From: Folioceros fuciformis
Lineage: Eukaryota > Anthocerotophyta > Anthocerotopsida > Anthocerotales
Direction of reading: 5' to 3'
Assembly: GCA_049999805.1 (NCBI GenBank)
Contig: JBNGIO010006101.1
Span: 102,684-136,359, forward strand
DNA: 33,676 bases
Shown: positions 21,033-32,240 of the stretch, piece by piece
Layout of the letters: each line of letters begins with the position of its first letter
Numbering within the stretch: position 1 is the stretch's first letter
Position numbers and translations under genes: made by a program
Notes under the pieces: model-generated
Databases searched by the model: none
Told to the model about the DNA's origin: nothing
What the model saw: only the letters and a program-made list of their open reading frames with translations

Positions 21033-22330
21033 CGAGAGCGCACCTGGAGTGAGAGGAGGGTGGCCGCACAAGGTATGCTTGAAGCTTGTCACTAGAAAAC
21101 ACAGCATAAGCTTTTCCTTTGCAGAGACTCTGGTTATGGAGTGATTCGACATGCCTCTGAGAACTGGCCTTGCAAGTCTAGAGGGAGCTTCTGATGCCTT
21201 TTGACAGATTTCTACCTTTACGTGAAAAAGCAAGCCCACCTTCCCGATGATGTACCATACACCAGCCAGATCGCTTGCTTTTTGGTAGTCTGTTAATAGA
21301 CAACTTCATTTATCCCACCTTCCCGACCCACCCATGTACCGTACTTGACAAAGCCGTGGTCAAGTTCTTGGCACACTCTGACCACCAACCTAAACAAGAA
21401 ATGAGTGAAGAGGTTGGTGAACTAGAAGCGCAACAAGGACCAAATTGTAGGACAGACCACCAAACAAGAAAACCACGCAGTATGGAAACCAAGCTATTCG
21501 AGAAAACTATGTCAGGTGGCATATTTCAAATTAGACTCGACCCATAAACACAGAAATAATCATGCCAACCCCAGGGTCGACGGAGTTAACCAATCTAGCT
21601 CTTTACCATACTTGCTCGTGCAAGGGATTTGCCTTCAGCCTCGTCACTCAAACTTTTTGATGCGCGCAAGGTCACTCAGCATGCTCTCGATTTGGTTGTC
21701 ATCCAGTCTTCCCTTTTTCTGGAGAAAAGGATCACACGTTACTGCTTGAAGGTCTACAACATGGCAGGCAAAATCATAAGTCTAGGAGGCTTGCAGAACT
21801 TACTGCTATGGATGGCACCAACGCTTTAGCCTCCTCCACTGTTTCAGGACACAGGTTTCCAATCACTCCAACCTACAGTGTCGGTGACAGCAGTGTTACA
21901 TGCCCAGCATACCACTGAACGAAGTGTGACAACAGAATCCTCGTTTTAGACTCCTACCTCGAACTCAGTGAGCTGGTTTCTCACAAGAACTCTGTCAGCT
22001 CATTAAGGCAAGCAACACAACCATGCAACTGTCGCATGCCAGCCACGCAGAATGTCAAGGACGTCTATACAAGGCAGGATACTCTCTAACTTGCTTCACA
22101 GCGTCTGGATTCTGGTACCGGCTGAAGCGCTTGACATACTGCAAAGACTTCTCAAAAACCCTAGCGAACCACATAGCCCAGATACACAGTGTAGTTGTTA
22201 GCCACTGCCAAATTTCCCAACACCATAGCTGCTGCGTCTCGGAGAACCCTAGCCAAGGCCGTACATACTGCGAGACTTGCGACGAGGGATCCTCTGATAG
22301 CGCTTGAAGCTGCTCATACTTCCGCTGCAA
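20640..22330. repeat. Segmental duplication, copy A (intact)
   Basis: This interval, from the SAXO C-terminal half to NRPB4 exon 2, is recognisable again at about 25.2-26.7 kb in the same order and orientation. Anchors include acaaatccaagg (20647 and 25208, offset 4561), gaaggtctaca (offset about 4509) and aaccctagcc (22245 and 26624, offset 4379). Offsets change through indels. Copy A is intact. Confidence 0.85.
21033..21643. other. Convergent intergenic between SAXO and NRPB4
   Basis: 611 bp separate the two stop codons. It holds both 3' UTRs, and part of it is recognisable again in the duplicated copy near 25.53-26.15 kb (for example agaccaccaaacaagaaa versus agaccacgaaacaagaca). No further gene. 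Confidence 0.7.
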
Positions 22331-22520
22331 GATAAGCGATACCTCCGCGTTCATTAGACATTTGGCCCTGTCAAAATCTGCGGCCACCTCCACGACTTAG
22401 CGAAAACAAGAACCTTAACACGTTGCAGAAACCGCCAGGCAGCGTGGCAGATAATTGACCAGGCCCCAGCTTCAGCTCACTGGCATCTTCGTCCACTGCT
22501 GCTGCCCCTAAAGCAGACAT
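21644..22520 (-). CDS. NRPB4: RNA polymerase II subunit RPB4, 6 exons, 141 aa
   Basis: Exons (high to low): 22520-22460, 22377-22269, 22160-22083, 21991-21958, 21872-21804, 21718-21644, all in phase. The product has an acidic N-terminus with ELKLG, then DFDRAKCLMNAEVSLIL, YEQLQALSEDP, QVSQVFEKSLQYVKRFSRY, NPDAVKQVRE, NQLTEFE, IGNLCPETVEEAKALVPS and a C-terminal DDNQIESMLSDLARIKKFE. This matches plant NRPB4 (138 aa in Arabidopsis) over its whole length. Rpb4 pairs with Rpb7 to form the stalk of Pol II, acting in initiation, mRNA export and decay. The start is the ATG just before the conserved acidic segment. Exon 2 could instead begin nine codons earlier at another AG; the chosen acceptor keeps the spacing seen in homologues. 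A broken copy lies at 26153-26700. Confidence 0.94.
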
Positions 22521-25177
22521 CGGTTCCCCTTCTTCAATCACGAAACGATGGCAGCTCCAAGTCTGTTTTGAATCAAATTCCAAACCCGTTTCGAGTAGAA
22601 CGCCTGGAAATCCGAAAAGCTTACCCCTGTTCCTATGTTATCACTCGCACTTAACCTAGGTCTCGAGGTTTAACAGTCTTAAGCGAGGGTTTCTCCCATC
22701 CACCGAGAGAACTTACACCTGCCTGCCCCTACACTGCGCTCAACGGTTGATCTTATCGGCTCGGAATCTTTGCAAAGAGCATAAGACAACCCAGTGGATA
22801 ACTGGACGAAGCAGCGGATTTGGTTATCCCGTCGCAAATAGGTGAAGTCAAGAGCCTTACCCTTCTGCTTGATCCTATATCTCAACTATGTCATCGACAT
22901 CATCAGAGTACATATCAGGCAATTTGTGGATCTAAACGGCATTTATTGTACCAGTATTACCAAAGTGCTGAAGGCAAGAATACGACGTGAAAAGCCTAGA
23001 ACACCAAGATAGAGTTGTAGGCCTCCTAAGTACACTTCGGGGGAAAGTTCGTAGAAAGCAAGGATAGCGGATTCGGTACAAGTGAATGTGAACAACGTGC
23101 ATGTAGTGGCTTCCAGCCAAGGCTCGATTTCGATGAGGATCACAACTTGAGGCCATTTGTCACGGGTGCTCAATCTTGTAGTTCTGTTTGGAATAATGCA
23201 TGCCTTGTTGTGAGAAGAAAGTTACACCTCGGGGGTGAAGAATCGTATTAGCTTAATTCACAATGACTTTGATCGGACAACATAGGAGACTCAATTGCGA
23301 TTGGCATCTTCTGCAGCTATTCCCCCAAAGGATCAAGGAGATGCAAGGCCAGAGGACCAAGGAGAAACAAGGTCAGAGGACCACGGAGAAACAAGGTCAG
23401 AGGACCAAGCTTATAGAAACCTCGGGCAAAAGAGATACAAAACAATAGCCAAGCATATAGATGGACAACTGTTTGGCATTAAAGCCCCGGAGTGACGACA
23501 GTGTGTATATCTTAAAGATGGTCAACCGGTTTTCCGCAGGAGGACAAAGATGCTGAAGAACCAACAATTTCCTACTGATCGTCTGTCTCAACCGCATGAA
23601 GATCCTCTATCTTCTTGTTCTGAGGAGAAGAGGAGCGTAGCAAGGAGAAGATGCTGCAGAAGGACACAGCGGGTCTTTCTGGACAAAAGCTTGCACTCTA
23701 GCTCATCTGCGGTGCAACTCCTTGCCGTTGTCAGCCTGGTCAAATTCAGACAAGACCTCTTCTTGAAGACTTTTGACGTGTCTCCGTAGATTTTCTCTCC
23801 ACTCCTGATGAAAATGCCGTGAATCACGTCAAAGCCTGTGACACCAGTCTGGGTCACATTTCAAGGGACTGGCACCATCCAGATTGAGGTCACCTGGTTC
23901 TCTTCCAGCTGCTGTTTGAAATTCACGATCTCCTTGTCCCTGTTCCTAAGCGTGGTGGACAGCAGAAAAGATGGAGAAAAGCATGGCCATCCGGAGGAGA
24001 TTGTGGCCTTTGCTTCTCATCCTCTCCCAAATAGATAAAGCGGGTGCAGCAACCTTGTAGTACGAGCTAATACGTGTACGTTCTACAACATTGCGAGGCC
24101 CCCAACCAGAAGGCTCACCTGGCTCGGGGATGTCTTGGCTGGTCATACTGGATTGCTTCTGTTTCTGGTTGAGCAACAAACGTCTAAATTTAGACTGCGT
24201 ACGGAAGAAGGAGCAAGCTTGCTTGTAAACCTGGTGGTGGTCAGATGCAAACAGTCCGGTGACTGCACAATATGCATCTCACAGCAGCGTTGAGGTGGAG
24301 GAGCAGAACCTCCAAGAGACGATGAAGAGATTCCGCTATATGCGCATTCGAACTCTCGATTCATCTCATTCCAGATAAGGGCGATGGTCGTGTTTACTAA
24401 GCACAGCACAAGCAGCAATGCCAGCTTGACAGTCTCGATAACAAACTGAAGTCAGCTTCAGGTTATGCGTGACCTGGCCTTGGGTAGCTCCAACCTGGCA
24501 CCAAGTTCTACCCCCAAGGCCAGGACAGTTGGTGACCAGTGCACTGGAATTCCCTGAGCTTGGTGCTGGTTCCGGACTTACCAAGAACTCGAAGTAGGTC
24601 TTCCCTACATGAGTTCCAGCCATGGCCTAGCACTTACAGCTGGACCTGATTGCCCTCGGTTCCGCAAGGGCAACTGGAACAGGAACATTGCGAGAGGAGC
24701 CGTAGGGTCCAAGATGGATGCGATTGCAGCGGAGAAGGGTTTCGTTGCCGTTCCTTGGAGCGATAGCGAGCTGTATATTTGGAACCTCAGCTTCCCATGC
24801 TTTAAATCTCTCGACAAGCTCTTTGCTTTGCTCGTGGTTCATCAGGAAGAAGCTTTTCTCCGTTTGCTATCTCAGCGGCCTCGAAAGAGCCTCTTCCGGC
24901 GTCTCTTCAGCCATAAGTGCTGCTAGCTCAAGCACGATTTTAGCCCGGGATTTTGCAGCTTCTCTACGACATGGTCATAGATCTAGACAGGTCCTCCTGC
25001 TGCCCCCCTCTCAAGCTGAACAATTTTGTAAGACATTCCTGGTGCTACAGACAGTTTCAATCACGAGGAACAAAATTCTTCTTTTCTCCGTCTCCCCCTA
25101 CTGTAGCACGTGAGCAGCTGGATGCAAGATCAACTGGCGAAAAAGTGCCAAGCACCATTCAGTTATAGATCAAACGT
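22521..25177. other. Spacer between duplicated copies; unassigned ORF fragments
   Basis: The first part is NRPB4 5' flank. The minus strand then shows several protein-like but disconnected pieces: 23173-22943 (hydrophobic, with YELSPEVYLGG), about 24180-23950, about 24620-24370 and 24842-24627 (ELVERFKAWEAEVPNIQLA). They are interrupted by stops, and I find no splicing solution and no family. They may be exons of an unknown gene or a decayed one. No copy of the SAXO 5' half is seen here, so the second copy is truncated. Confidence 0.35.
23329..23408. repeat. 24-bp tandem repeat, 3.3 copies
   Basis: Units 23329-23352, 23353-23376 and 23377-23400 plus a partial fourth; the consensus begins aggaccaaggagaaacaagg. 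The period is a multiple of three, so both plus-strand open frames across it read as an eight-residue repeat (for example PEDQGETR). Whether it is translated is unknown. Confidence 0.92.
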
Positions 25178-25517
25178 ACACAGATAAAAGGTCCATGGAA
25201 TTCACAAACAAATCCAAGGAAATCGAGCCTATCAAGAAGATCCCGGAACAACAGGCCTCTTGACTTCTTTCGTGCCACAACTGTGATGTATGGTTCCAAC
25301 GTCTCCATCGGCAGAGGGCCTTGTACGATCCAGCAAAAAGGTAGGCCAGATATGAGATGTTCCAGCGGCAGAGCAACAAGAGAGATGATCTTCCCAACAA
25401 CAGGTTGATGCATATGTCTACACCACCCACTACATGGACATGCACAGTCGAGTGATTGGCCGATGCCGCGTACCGACTCAAGCCGAAGTAGGTGTCGGAG
25501 ATCCCATCTCCTGCTGA
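25178..25517 (+). pseudogene. Decayed SAXO copy (3' half)
   Basis: Three consecutive stretches match the intact SAXO but in shifting frames: EFTNKSKEIEPIKK (intact DFTDKSKGIKPVRK), TTVMYGSNVSIGRGP (intact TPVIYGANVFIGKGP) and YVYTTHYMDMHSRVIGRC (intact SIYTTDYVHVPVINRC), ending GVGDPISC then TGA where the intact gene has VVGDHICY then TGA. A deletion removes the module between the first two stretches, and frameshifts separate all three. The cysteine signature and exon 1 are absent. It cannot encode a working protein. Confidence 0.85.
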
Positions 25518-26152
25518 TGAGAGTGCACCCGTAGGGCTAGGAGCCGCAGAACACAGCGCATGCTTAGGCAGGGTCAGACAAAGCATTCCCTCTCTTGCTA
25601 CGCTCCTCTTCACTGTTCCCTGTTAGCCTGGGACTGAACTAGTCCTCTCCACGCACCTTAGACACCTCTCAGCAGATCGGTATCCTGGAAAGACGATCCA
25701 CATCCCCGACGCAGACGTTGCTCAACCTTGCAGATAACTTGCATGTTACGTCAAATATACGACTTAAATCACCCATCTTCCCGACCACGTAACATTCTCC
25801 TAACAGCGATAGTCACGATTCCTGCTCTATTTTTGAGAAATCAAACAAGAAGTATAAACAAGACCACGAAACAAGACATGGATTCGGGGCTGGCCTACAG
25901 CACCACATGGAAAGCAAGCTCGTCGATGAAAACTATACCAGGAAGCATTGGCATATGGACAAAAAAATACAATGACCAGCTTCCCGTGGTCCATGGATTG
26001 ACAATCTCCAGCACAGCATGTAAACTACGCCCTTCCAGACAAGTCTATAAGCAAGCATATCAGCAGCTACGGACAAACAGAACCGTTTGCCATGGTCGCT
26101 AGAGTCAATCTCGATCTCGCCGGACAATATTTGCCGGTTGCAAGCTTGGCCT

Positions 26153-26700
26153 TCAATCTATTGACTTGTTACGGAGGGTCAGGTCAGCAAGCATCGCCTC
26201 CACTTCGTTGTCATCTACTCCTTCCTTCCCCTTAACACCAGAACACTCATACGCTCGAAGGTCTACACCATGGCAAGCACAATCCACAGCTCACGGAGGT
26301 TGGCACCCTTACCTCCACAGATGCAACTTACGCTTCAGCCTCCTCCAACGTTTCAGGACACCGGCTCCCGATCCGCCAACCTCAAGTGTTGGCAGCCGCA
26401 GGCAGCACTAAACAGCAGTACTACACCACGATCCGCCAGTTCTGGCTCCTGCCTGCCCCGAATTCACTGAGCTGGTTCCTCACCTTCCTCGCTTCACAGC
26501 GCCTGGACTCTTGGTACCAGCTACTGTGCTCGACATGTTGCAAAAGCATTCACACAGACCATCAAAGATACTACACAAGCTACACCCCGCCGGCAGTCCT
26601 AGAATCGCAAGCAGGTCAGGCAAAACCCTAGCCGAAGCCACACGCACATGCCAGTTCCCACGAGAGGTCATCTGACAGCGCTCCACAAGAAAAAGCATCT
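26153..26700 (-). pseudogene. Decayed NRPB4 copy
   Basis: Exons 3-6 of NRPB4 are recognisable in order. Exon 6 still reads DDNEVEAMLADLTLRNKSID then stop, against DDNQIESMLSDLARIKKFE in the intact gene. Exon 5 has a one-base deletion early and then CPETLEEAEA followed by TAA where the intact gene continues. Exon 4 (NQLTEFE) is joined almost directly to exon 3, so the 91-bp intron between them is missing and the frame is broken. The donor after exon 4 is lost (GGCAGG). The Rpb4 core FEKSLQYVKRFSRYQNP has decayed to CECFCNMSSTVAGTKSP. No functional product is possible. Confidence 0.85.
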
Positions 26701-27932
26701 TCTTCCCCTAGTGCTGCCCATAACGCGGCCATGATCCCCTCCATCCTCACCAAGTCACCAGCCCTGACACCTCGCCAGCTCCAAGCTTGCCTTCAATCCA
26801 GACAAACACGAGGCCGAAAAATCGAGCATCACGCGTCTCGCTGGCGACAGTATCTCCAGATGTCCCTTCCGAAATCTCGTCACATGATTATTATTAACTC
26901 ATCTAACCGCCTGGATCACCTCACTTCACAAGACGGTGCGCAAATTAGTTGGCAGAAGATATCGCGCGAATTATCTGACCAAATCCCGAAGATCTGAAGC
27001 AACGCCTTTGTGCGCGTATACAGGTAAACTAGTAACAAGAACTAGTCGGGCAGGTAAGATCGCGACCAGGTAACTGCCGGAAAGGTGTGACGTCGTATTA
27101 CAGTCCGGTGCAGCGTCATCGGATTCCTGTCACGCCCATTTGCAAGCCAAACAGCTATGGCGGGTCATGTCGTCAACGATTCTTCCGCGTTTCTATCCCA
27201 ACGGACATCCTCAACGCCTACCCAGACATTGGATCCCCCACCAGCAGCCAATTGGGTTTGGGAATCTGCACAGCCCACAAGTTACAACCCCACCGTCCCA
27301 TCTCCATCCTCGCCCGCGCTTCTTTCCCGATTCTTTCAACCCCACACTGATGTCAGGCACTGCTGCTTCGCGGAATCTGACACCCATTTGTTTTCATGGC
27401 TCTTTTGCTCTCCCCGGGACGGGACCCTCATCCGACACAGATCTGGCAGAGTGGCAAAGCTTTTTTTTGTAAAACCAAGCCATGCATACGAGCGTCACCG
27501 ACAGGCGACAAGGGAGGAGACAACGAATCGCCCACTGAGATCAATCCATATATACACATACATGCATGAGATCAAAGAAAACGCGTTCGATTCGCGATTC
27601 TGTCCTGCACTCCCACGGCTCCCTGCCGGCCGTTTTGTGTAACCACGCGGCGCCGAGTGATTGGGAGCCGGAAACGTCCCCCGGAAGGTAACGGACCGTT
27701 GAGGCCACGGCCTGTCCGAATAGGCGTCAATTTTATCGTGTTCCGTTACACGTGACGGCGGACTCGGTAAAGTATGTGTGCATGTTATGTATGTAGCCGT
27801 TCAGTGGGTACCGTGCAGGAATGATGGGCGGCTGTGGGCATGGCATATTCGTCGATTTGAAATTCCGGATAATGGGCTTACTCACCTAATTACGGCCGAC
27901 GGGGCGGCCTTACCTCAGAGCGTAATCGCAGC

Positions 27933-27958
27933 GTATGTATGTTTGTATGTATGTATTT
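27933..27958. repeat. TATG tetranucleotide-rich tract
   Basis: Imperfect run of tatg/tttg units in the kinase upstream region, just before the inverted repeat. Confidence 0.75.
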
Positions 27959-28008
27959 ATGCGGGTGCGGTGCATACAGTAGATTTCGAGACAATACAGT
28001 GGGAAAGC

Positions 28009-28038
28009 GACGGGCAGTCGAGGGCTCGACTGCCCGTC
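28009..28038. repeat. Perfect 14-bp inverted repeat with 2-nt loop
   Basis: The left arm gacgggcagtcgag (28009-28022) and right arm ctcgactgcccgtc (28025-28038) are exact reverse complements around gg. All 14 pairs match and the stem is GC-rich, so single-stranded DNA or RNA would fold stably. It lies about 1.6 kb upstream of the kinase ATG; its function is unknown. Confidence 0.95.
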
Positions 28039-29625
28039 AGGCGTCCGCTTCCGGCTCCTGCTCCGGCTCGGCCCGAACCTGGCGTCTCTGCTGTCGGTCT
28101 GTCCCTTCTGCTGTTCTTTCTCCCTCCGCCAGCTCCAGCAGCCATGGCGCTGCTGCTGCCCCTGCCGCCAGCCTCCTGCATTGTGCTGGAACGCTGATAC
28201 CCGGACCTTCAGTCGCTGCCCGGCTCGTCTTCACGGGCTGCGAGGGCTGGCATTTGCGGCTTCTGAAGGGATCGGGGCATTCTAGGAGGAGCAGGAGGGT
28301 GGATGTGGAGCTCGAGGCGGAGGAGGAAGGAGGAGGAACAAGACTAAATCGCTTCCTGCTGCGGCAGACAAGGTCAGGCGCTTTCTTCCCCGACTTTGCG
28401 CTGTATTTCACCGTGTCGTGTGCCGGGTCGCCTCTTCCTGCTCTGTTTCCGTCCCCCGGGAAGCAGGACAATTCGTGCTCCTGTACGCCGCAATGGGAGG
28501 GCCTTCTGTCGCTCCCATGGTCTAGGTTTTTGCTGCTGTGTAGCTGTGTGCGGGGAAGGGAGGAAATGCGGGGCTCGTCTCCCAGCTTCTCGTGCCTCTG
28601 CGCTGCTGCTTCGCACAAATTTTGGATGGTACGAAGTCTGTGTCAGATGTTGGGAGAGGAATTCTGTGTGGCGTAGCGTCTTTCCCGCTCGGTGTTCGGC
28701 ACTCTTGAAGCGCTGGGGACAGTGGCTCGGGGAGCCTGCGTCGTCTGGCTGCTCCCAATTTGCATTTGCATCCATTCTTTCTGGTGTTCTGCCTTGTGTG
28801 CGGAACCATCGGGTGTTGCGTCGCTGTGGTTTATCTTGCCTTTTCCCTGGCCCTCCACGGAGAGCACATTTGGTTTTTAGAGGACGTCTGGGCGTGAAAT
28901 ACTGCTCGACCAGGGTGGGGGAGGTGCGTGGATGCGGCCGATCGGTCTCCCGTCCTCCTCGTATTCTCCTGTCGGGACTGGTGGCGGAGGTGGAGGAAAA
29001 TCTTTCCCCGAATCTGCGTCTGGTCTCGTAGCGTCTTAGTTCTTTCCTTGGGGTCCAGTTGAGTCCTCTTTTCTTTCCTGCGATTTTGCTGGACCGGGGT
29101 GGCCTCATTGGAGTTTTGCAATGCAGGCTGCGCAACTCCGTCTCCAGCAAGCTCGCCGCTGTGTTTGGACGTCACTCGGATCAGTGAAGGTTACGTGCCG
29201 CTTCCGCTTTCTGAAAAACGGTGAATTGATAGCTGCGCGCTCTTCACTGAGCTGGCTCCGTCCTACCCCCTGACTCGGGAAAGCAGGTCGTGTAGACAAT
29301 AAGGTTGCTTCAAGAAGGAGCCTCTGGGGTGGGCACATTGGTAGCTTCGGGTACTTGCGCCGGCTCTTACAGAAATGGTGACTTGCCGTCGCCTAGTGAC
29401 CCTGTGGTGAGATCGGCAGTCAGGTAGAGAGTGCTCGTGCAGATGGCATGAGACCAGAAGCCGACGGCAAGGTGACGCCCCGATGTCACGAGCGGCTAAC
29501 GAGTCTCCGTTTCCTGAAGCACAACTTCTTAGCAGATTCTACCTGATGAATATGCGTTTCCGATAATTCTCTTGGAAACGCCGGAGGAGGCGACTTGGGT
29601 CCAGGTGTATGTTGAGCTCGTCAGG

Positions 29626-32040
29626 ATGGTCTCCAAAAGCAAACTGAACAAGGATCTGTCCCAGAAGACCTCTGTGCTTGGTCTTAAATTATGGGTCCTT
29701 ATCGGCATTGGTGTGGGTGCTCTCATCGTGGTGATGCTTTGTGTTCTCGCAATCTGGCTAACTTGTCGGAAGAGGGCGAGGAGCACCCATGAAAATCTGC
29801 CTTCCCTTATGATACCGAATGACTCCAAGGAGATCAAGGAAGTCAAAATTGACAGAGTAGGGAACACTTACTTGCCGCCTCCTGATGGCGTTTTATTGCC
29901 AATCAATGAAACTTCAGGAGAGAAGGATTCCACAGAGAAGGTGGTGGTTCATGTCGGGGCAGGAGACCCCAAAATTGTGGCTCACAAACATCAGACGGAA
30001 CCCAGTAAAGGAAATGTCCAGAGAAAGTATCCAGACGTCACCGCCGAGAAAGTGTTACTGATACAGCGGGATGCATCTGAAATTGGGATGTCCGAGAGTG
30101 GAGCCCCAGACATCCAATCTGAGGCTGAAATTCGTAGCACAGCAGCATCGTCAAGGGTGCCAAGTGCTGGTTCTTATGACGGAGATCGGCATGGTTTATT
30201 GGCATCGGATGCGGGCAAATCCTCCTTCCAGGGTGTTGAGACGTCATCTATAGGCTCACCTGCTGATGCAGCTCAGCTGGGTTGGGGAAGCTGGTACTCG
30301 TATGGTGAGCTGGAACTTGCTACTGATGCGTTCTCAGAAGTGAATGTTCTTGGCGAAGGTGGATATGGCATTGTTTTCAAAGGCCACTTGCAGGACGGGA
30401 CTCTTGTAGCTGTGAAGAATTTATTGAACAACAAGTAAGATGGTTTGACCTGATTGACTCATGACTTTTGCACGCCCTGCTGCTGTTGCTAAGGGAACAA
30501 CCGTAGTCGATTTCTCGTTTCCTGTTAGGGTATGCAAGTGCATTTACCCCTTCTCGGTTCTGCTTGGCTGCCCCAGAGGACAGGCGGAGAAAGAGTTTCG
30601 TGTAGAGGTCGAGGCCATAGGCCGAGTTCGGCATAAGAACTTAGTGCGCTTGCTCGGTTACTGTGTAGAAGGAGTTCAAAGGTATGAGTCCGCGGATTCG
30701 TTATTTCTGCAGGACACAAATGTTTGCTGGAGTGAGCGGATCAGGTCAATGTCATCACTCATTCGTTTCCATTTCCTTACACGACGGTACTCACCCCTTC
30801 TCAGGATGCTTGTGTATGAGTACGTGGACAATGGCAACCTGGAACAGTGGCTTCATGGTTCTCTGTCATTGACAAATCCCCTCAGCTGGGAGTCTCGCAT
30901 GAAGATTGTGTTGGGAACTGCCAAAGGGTGGGTGCATCTTAACTGTTCAATCCCAGGTCTTGTGATGTTGCTGTCATAATCCTCCAATTCACTCCAAGAT
31001 CTTGCCTTTCGTAGGTTGACTTATCTACATGAGGCATTGGAGCCTAAGGTTGTTCACCGGGATATTAAGTCGAGCAACATACTGGTTGACAACGAATGGA
31101 ATGCCAAAGTATCTGATTTTGGGCTAGCAAAACTTCTAGGCTCTGGGAAGAGTCATGTGACCACGCGGGTGATGGGAACCTTTGGGTATGTATGGTACTC
31201 AAGTGTCTGGGTCTTTTAACTCTGGTCCATGATTAGTGAAGATGATCGTCAAGTGTTTATCGCATGCAGGTACGTGGCTCCGGAGTATGCCAACACAGGC
31301 TTGCTCAACGAGAGAAGTGATGTGTACAGCTTTGGAGTCCTCCTCATGGAGGTTATAACTGGTAGAGATCCTGTGGACTATGGACGAGCTTCTGGAGAGG
31401 TAACGACACCTGGAATTATATCTCTTCCTGCCGTTGTTGGAGGTTGTGGCCCTGGACTTCGGTAGACACTGATGTTGGCCATTTGGTCCGCAGGTGAACT
31501 TGGTGGACTGGTTGAAGTTGATGGTGGGAACCAGACGCTCAGAGGACGTAGCGGATCCTAAAATGCCTGTGAAGCCTTCGTCTCGTGCTTTGAAGCGAGC
31601 GTTGCTAGTCGCCCTGCGCTGTGTGGATCCTGATGCCACGAAGAGGCCAAAGATGGGGCATGTTGTACACATGCTAGAAGCAGAGGAGTTTCCTTTTCGT
31701 GACGTAAGATAGGTTCCTCTGGTTGTTATTGTTGGCGTTACATGTGTCGGCATGCTTCAAAGTCTCCGTTGTTCCCCTGACCTACAGACCCACCTAAGTG
31801 CATCTAAGTTATGCTTTGAGATCTATATTCTCAACTCGAGTCTCACTGGTGCCACAGGATAGGAGAGTTAACCGAGATGCGAACCGGGCAAAGCGTGAGA
31901 GCACTCAAAGCCAGGAGAAAATTCTGCAGCGGCTATCCAAGGAAGCAGCCAAGGCCGCAGAGCAGGACGACAGCGACACGTCAATTGACAGTCCAAGTGC
32001 TATCGGCTTCATGAGAAAGTGGAGAAAACAGGACGGATAG
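29626..32040 (+). CDS. Receptor-like protein kinase (At3g59110/At2g42960 group), 7 exons, 576 aa
   Basis: Exons: 29626-30434, 30577-30681, 30805-30927, 31015-31185, 31270-31399, 31494-31703, 31858-32040, all in phase. The N-terminus has the family hallmark [20 protein letters not shown], leading into one membrane span (about residues 18-42) with almost no extracellular part. A long variable cytosolic linker follows, then [19 protein letters not shown] and a kinase domain: GEGGYG (P-loop), VAVK (catalytic Lys), [10 protein letters not shown] (an RD kinase), [33 protein letters not shown] and [13 protein letters not shown]. The tail is charged and Gln/Ala-rich. All catalytic residues are present, so a plasma-membrane Ser/Thr kinase is expected; the ligand and substrate are unknown. 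The ATG at 29626 is preceded only by non-ATG codons in frame. Confidence 0.95.
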
Positions 32041-32234
32041 ATAGCAACAGCCAAAGATGAATAGGGTATTACCACTATATCCGATCTGACCGTATCAACT
32101 CTCCTTTTGAATCTGGGTGCTGATGAAGGTTCATGTGGAGAGACGGGTGAAGTAGAGAATTCATTTCAGGAGTAGCATAGGTAGGTGGTGTATATGTAGT
32201 ACGTAAGATGGAAAATGTCCCCTGTAACTTTCTC

Positions 32235-32240
32235 AATAAA
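32235..32240 (+). promoter_or_regulatory. Polyadenylation signal AATAAA of the kinase gene
   Basis: A canonical AATAAA 195 bp after the kinase stop codon, at a distance usual for a plant 3' UTR. The signal is common by chance, so support is moderate. Confidence 0.55.

Larger units (their letters stand above)
25178..26700. repeat. Segmental duplication, copy B (decayed)
   Basis: This is the second copy of the SAXO/NRPB4 3' region, in the same orientation as copy A and about 4.4-4.6 kb to its right. Similarity starts abruptly inside the SAXO coding region and fades in the NRPB4 exon 2 region. Intergenic and intronic DNA is included, so it arose by DNA duplication rather than retroposition. Confidence 0.82.
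26701..29625. other. Long upstream region of the kinase gene
   Basis: No gene supported over 2.9 kb. From about 27.9 kb the DNA turns GC-rich, with long chance ORFs on both strands (for example 28037-28618 and 28374-29150, minus) that lack any family motif. It probably holds the kinase promoter and a long, possibly spliced 5' UTR. A TATG-rich tract (about 27933-27958) and a perfect inverted repeat at 28009-28038 lie here. Confidence 0.55.

Noticed and set aside
20319-21239. 306-codon minus-strand ORF opposite SAXO
   Set aside because: It is the antisense shadow of SAXO exon 2, whose sense frame carries clear family motifs.
25178-26700. Retroposition as the origin of the second SAXO/NRPB4 copy
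   Set aside because: Intronic and intergenic sequence is shared and both genes keep their convergent order, which fits DNA duplication. Only one intron is missing.
28037-29150. Long ORFs on the minus strand (28037-28618, 28374-29150) and plus strand (27939-28676) upstream of the kinase
   Set aside because: They overlap each other on both strands in GC-rich DNA, are rich in Arg, Ser and Pro, and lack any domain. Stop codons are scarce there because of base composition.
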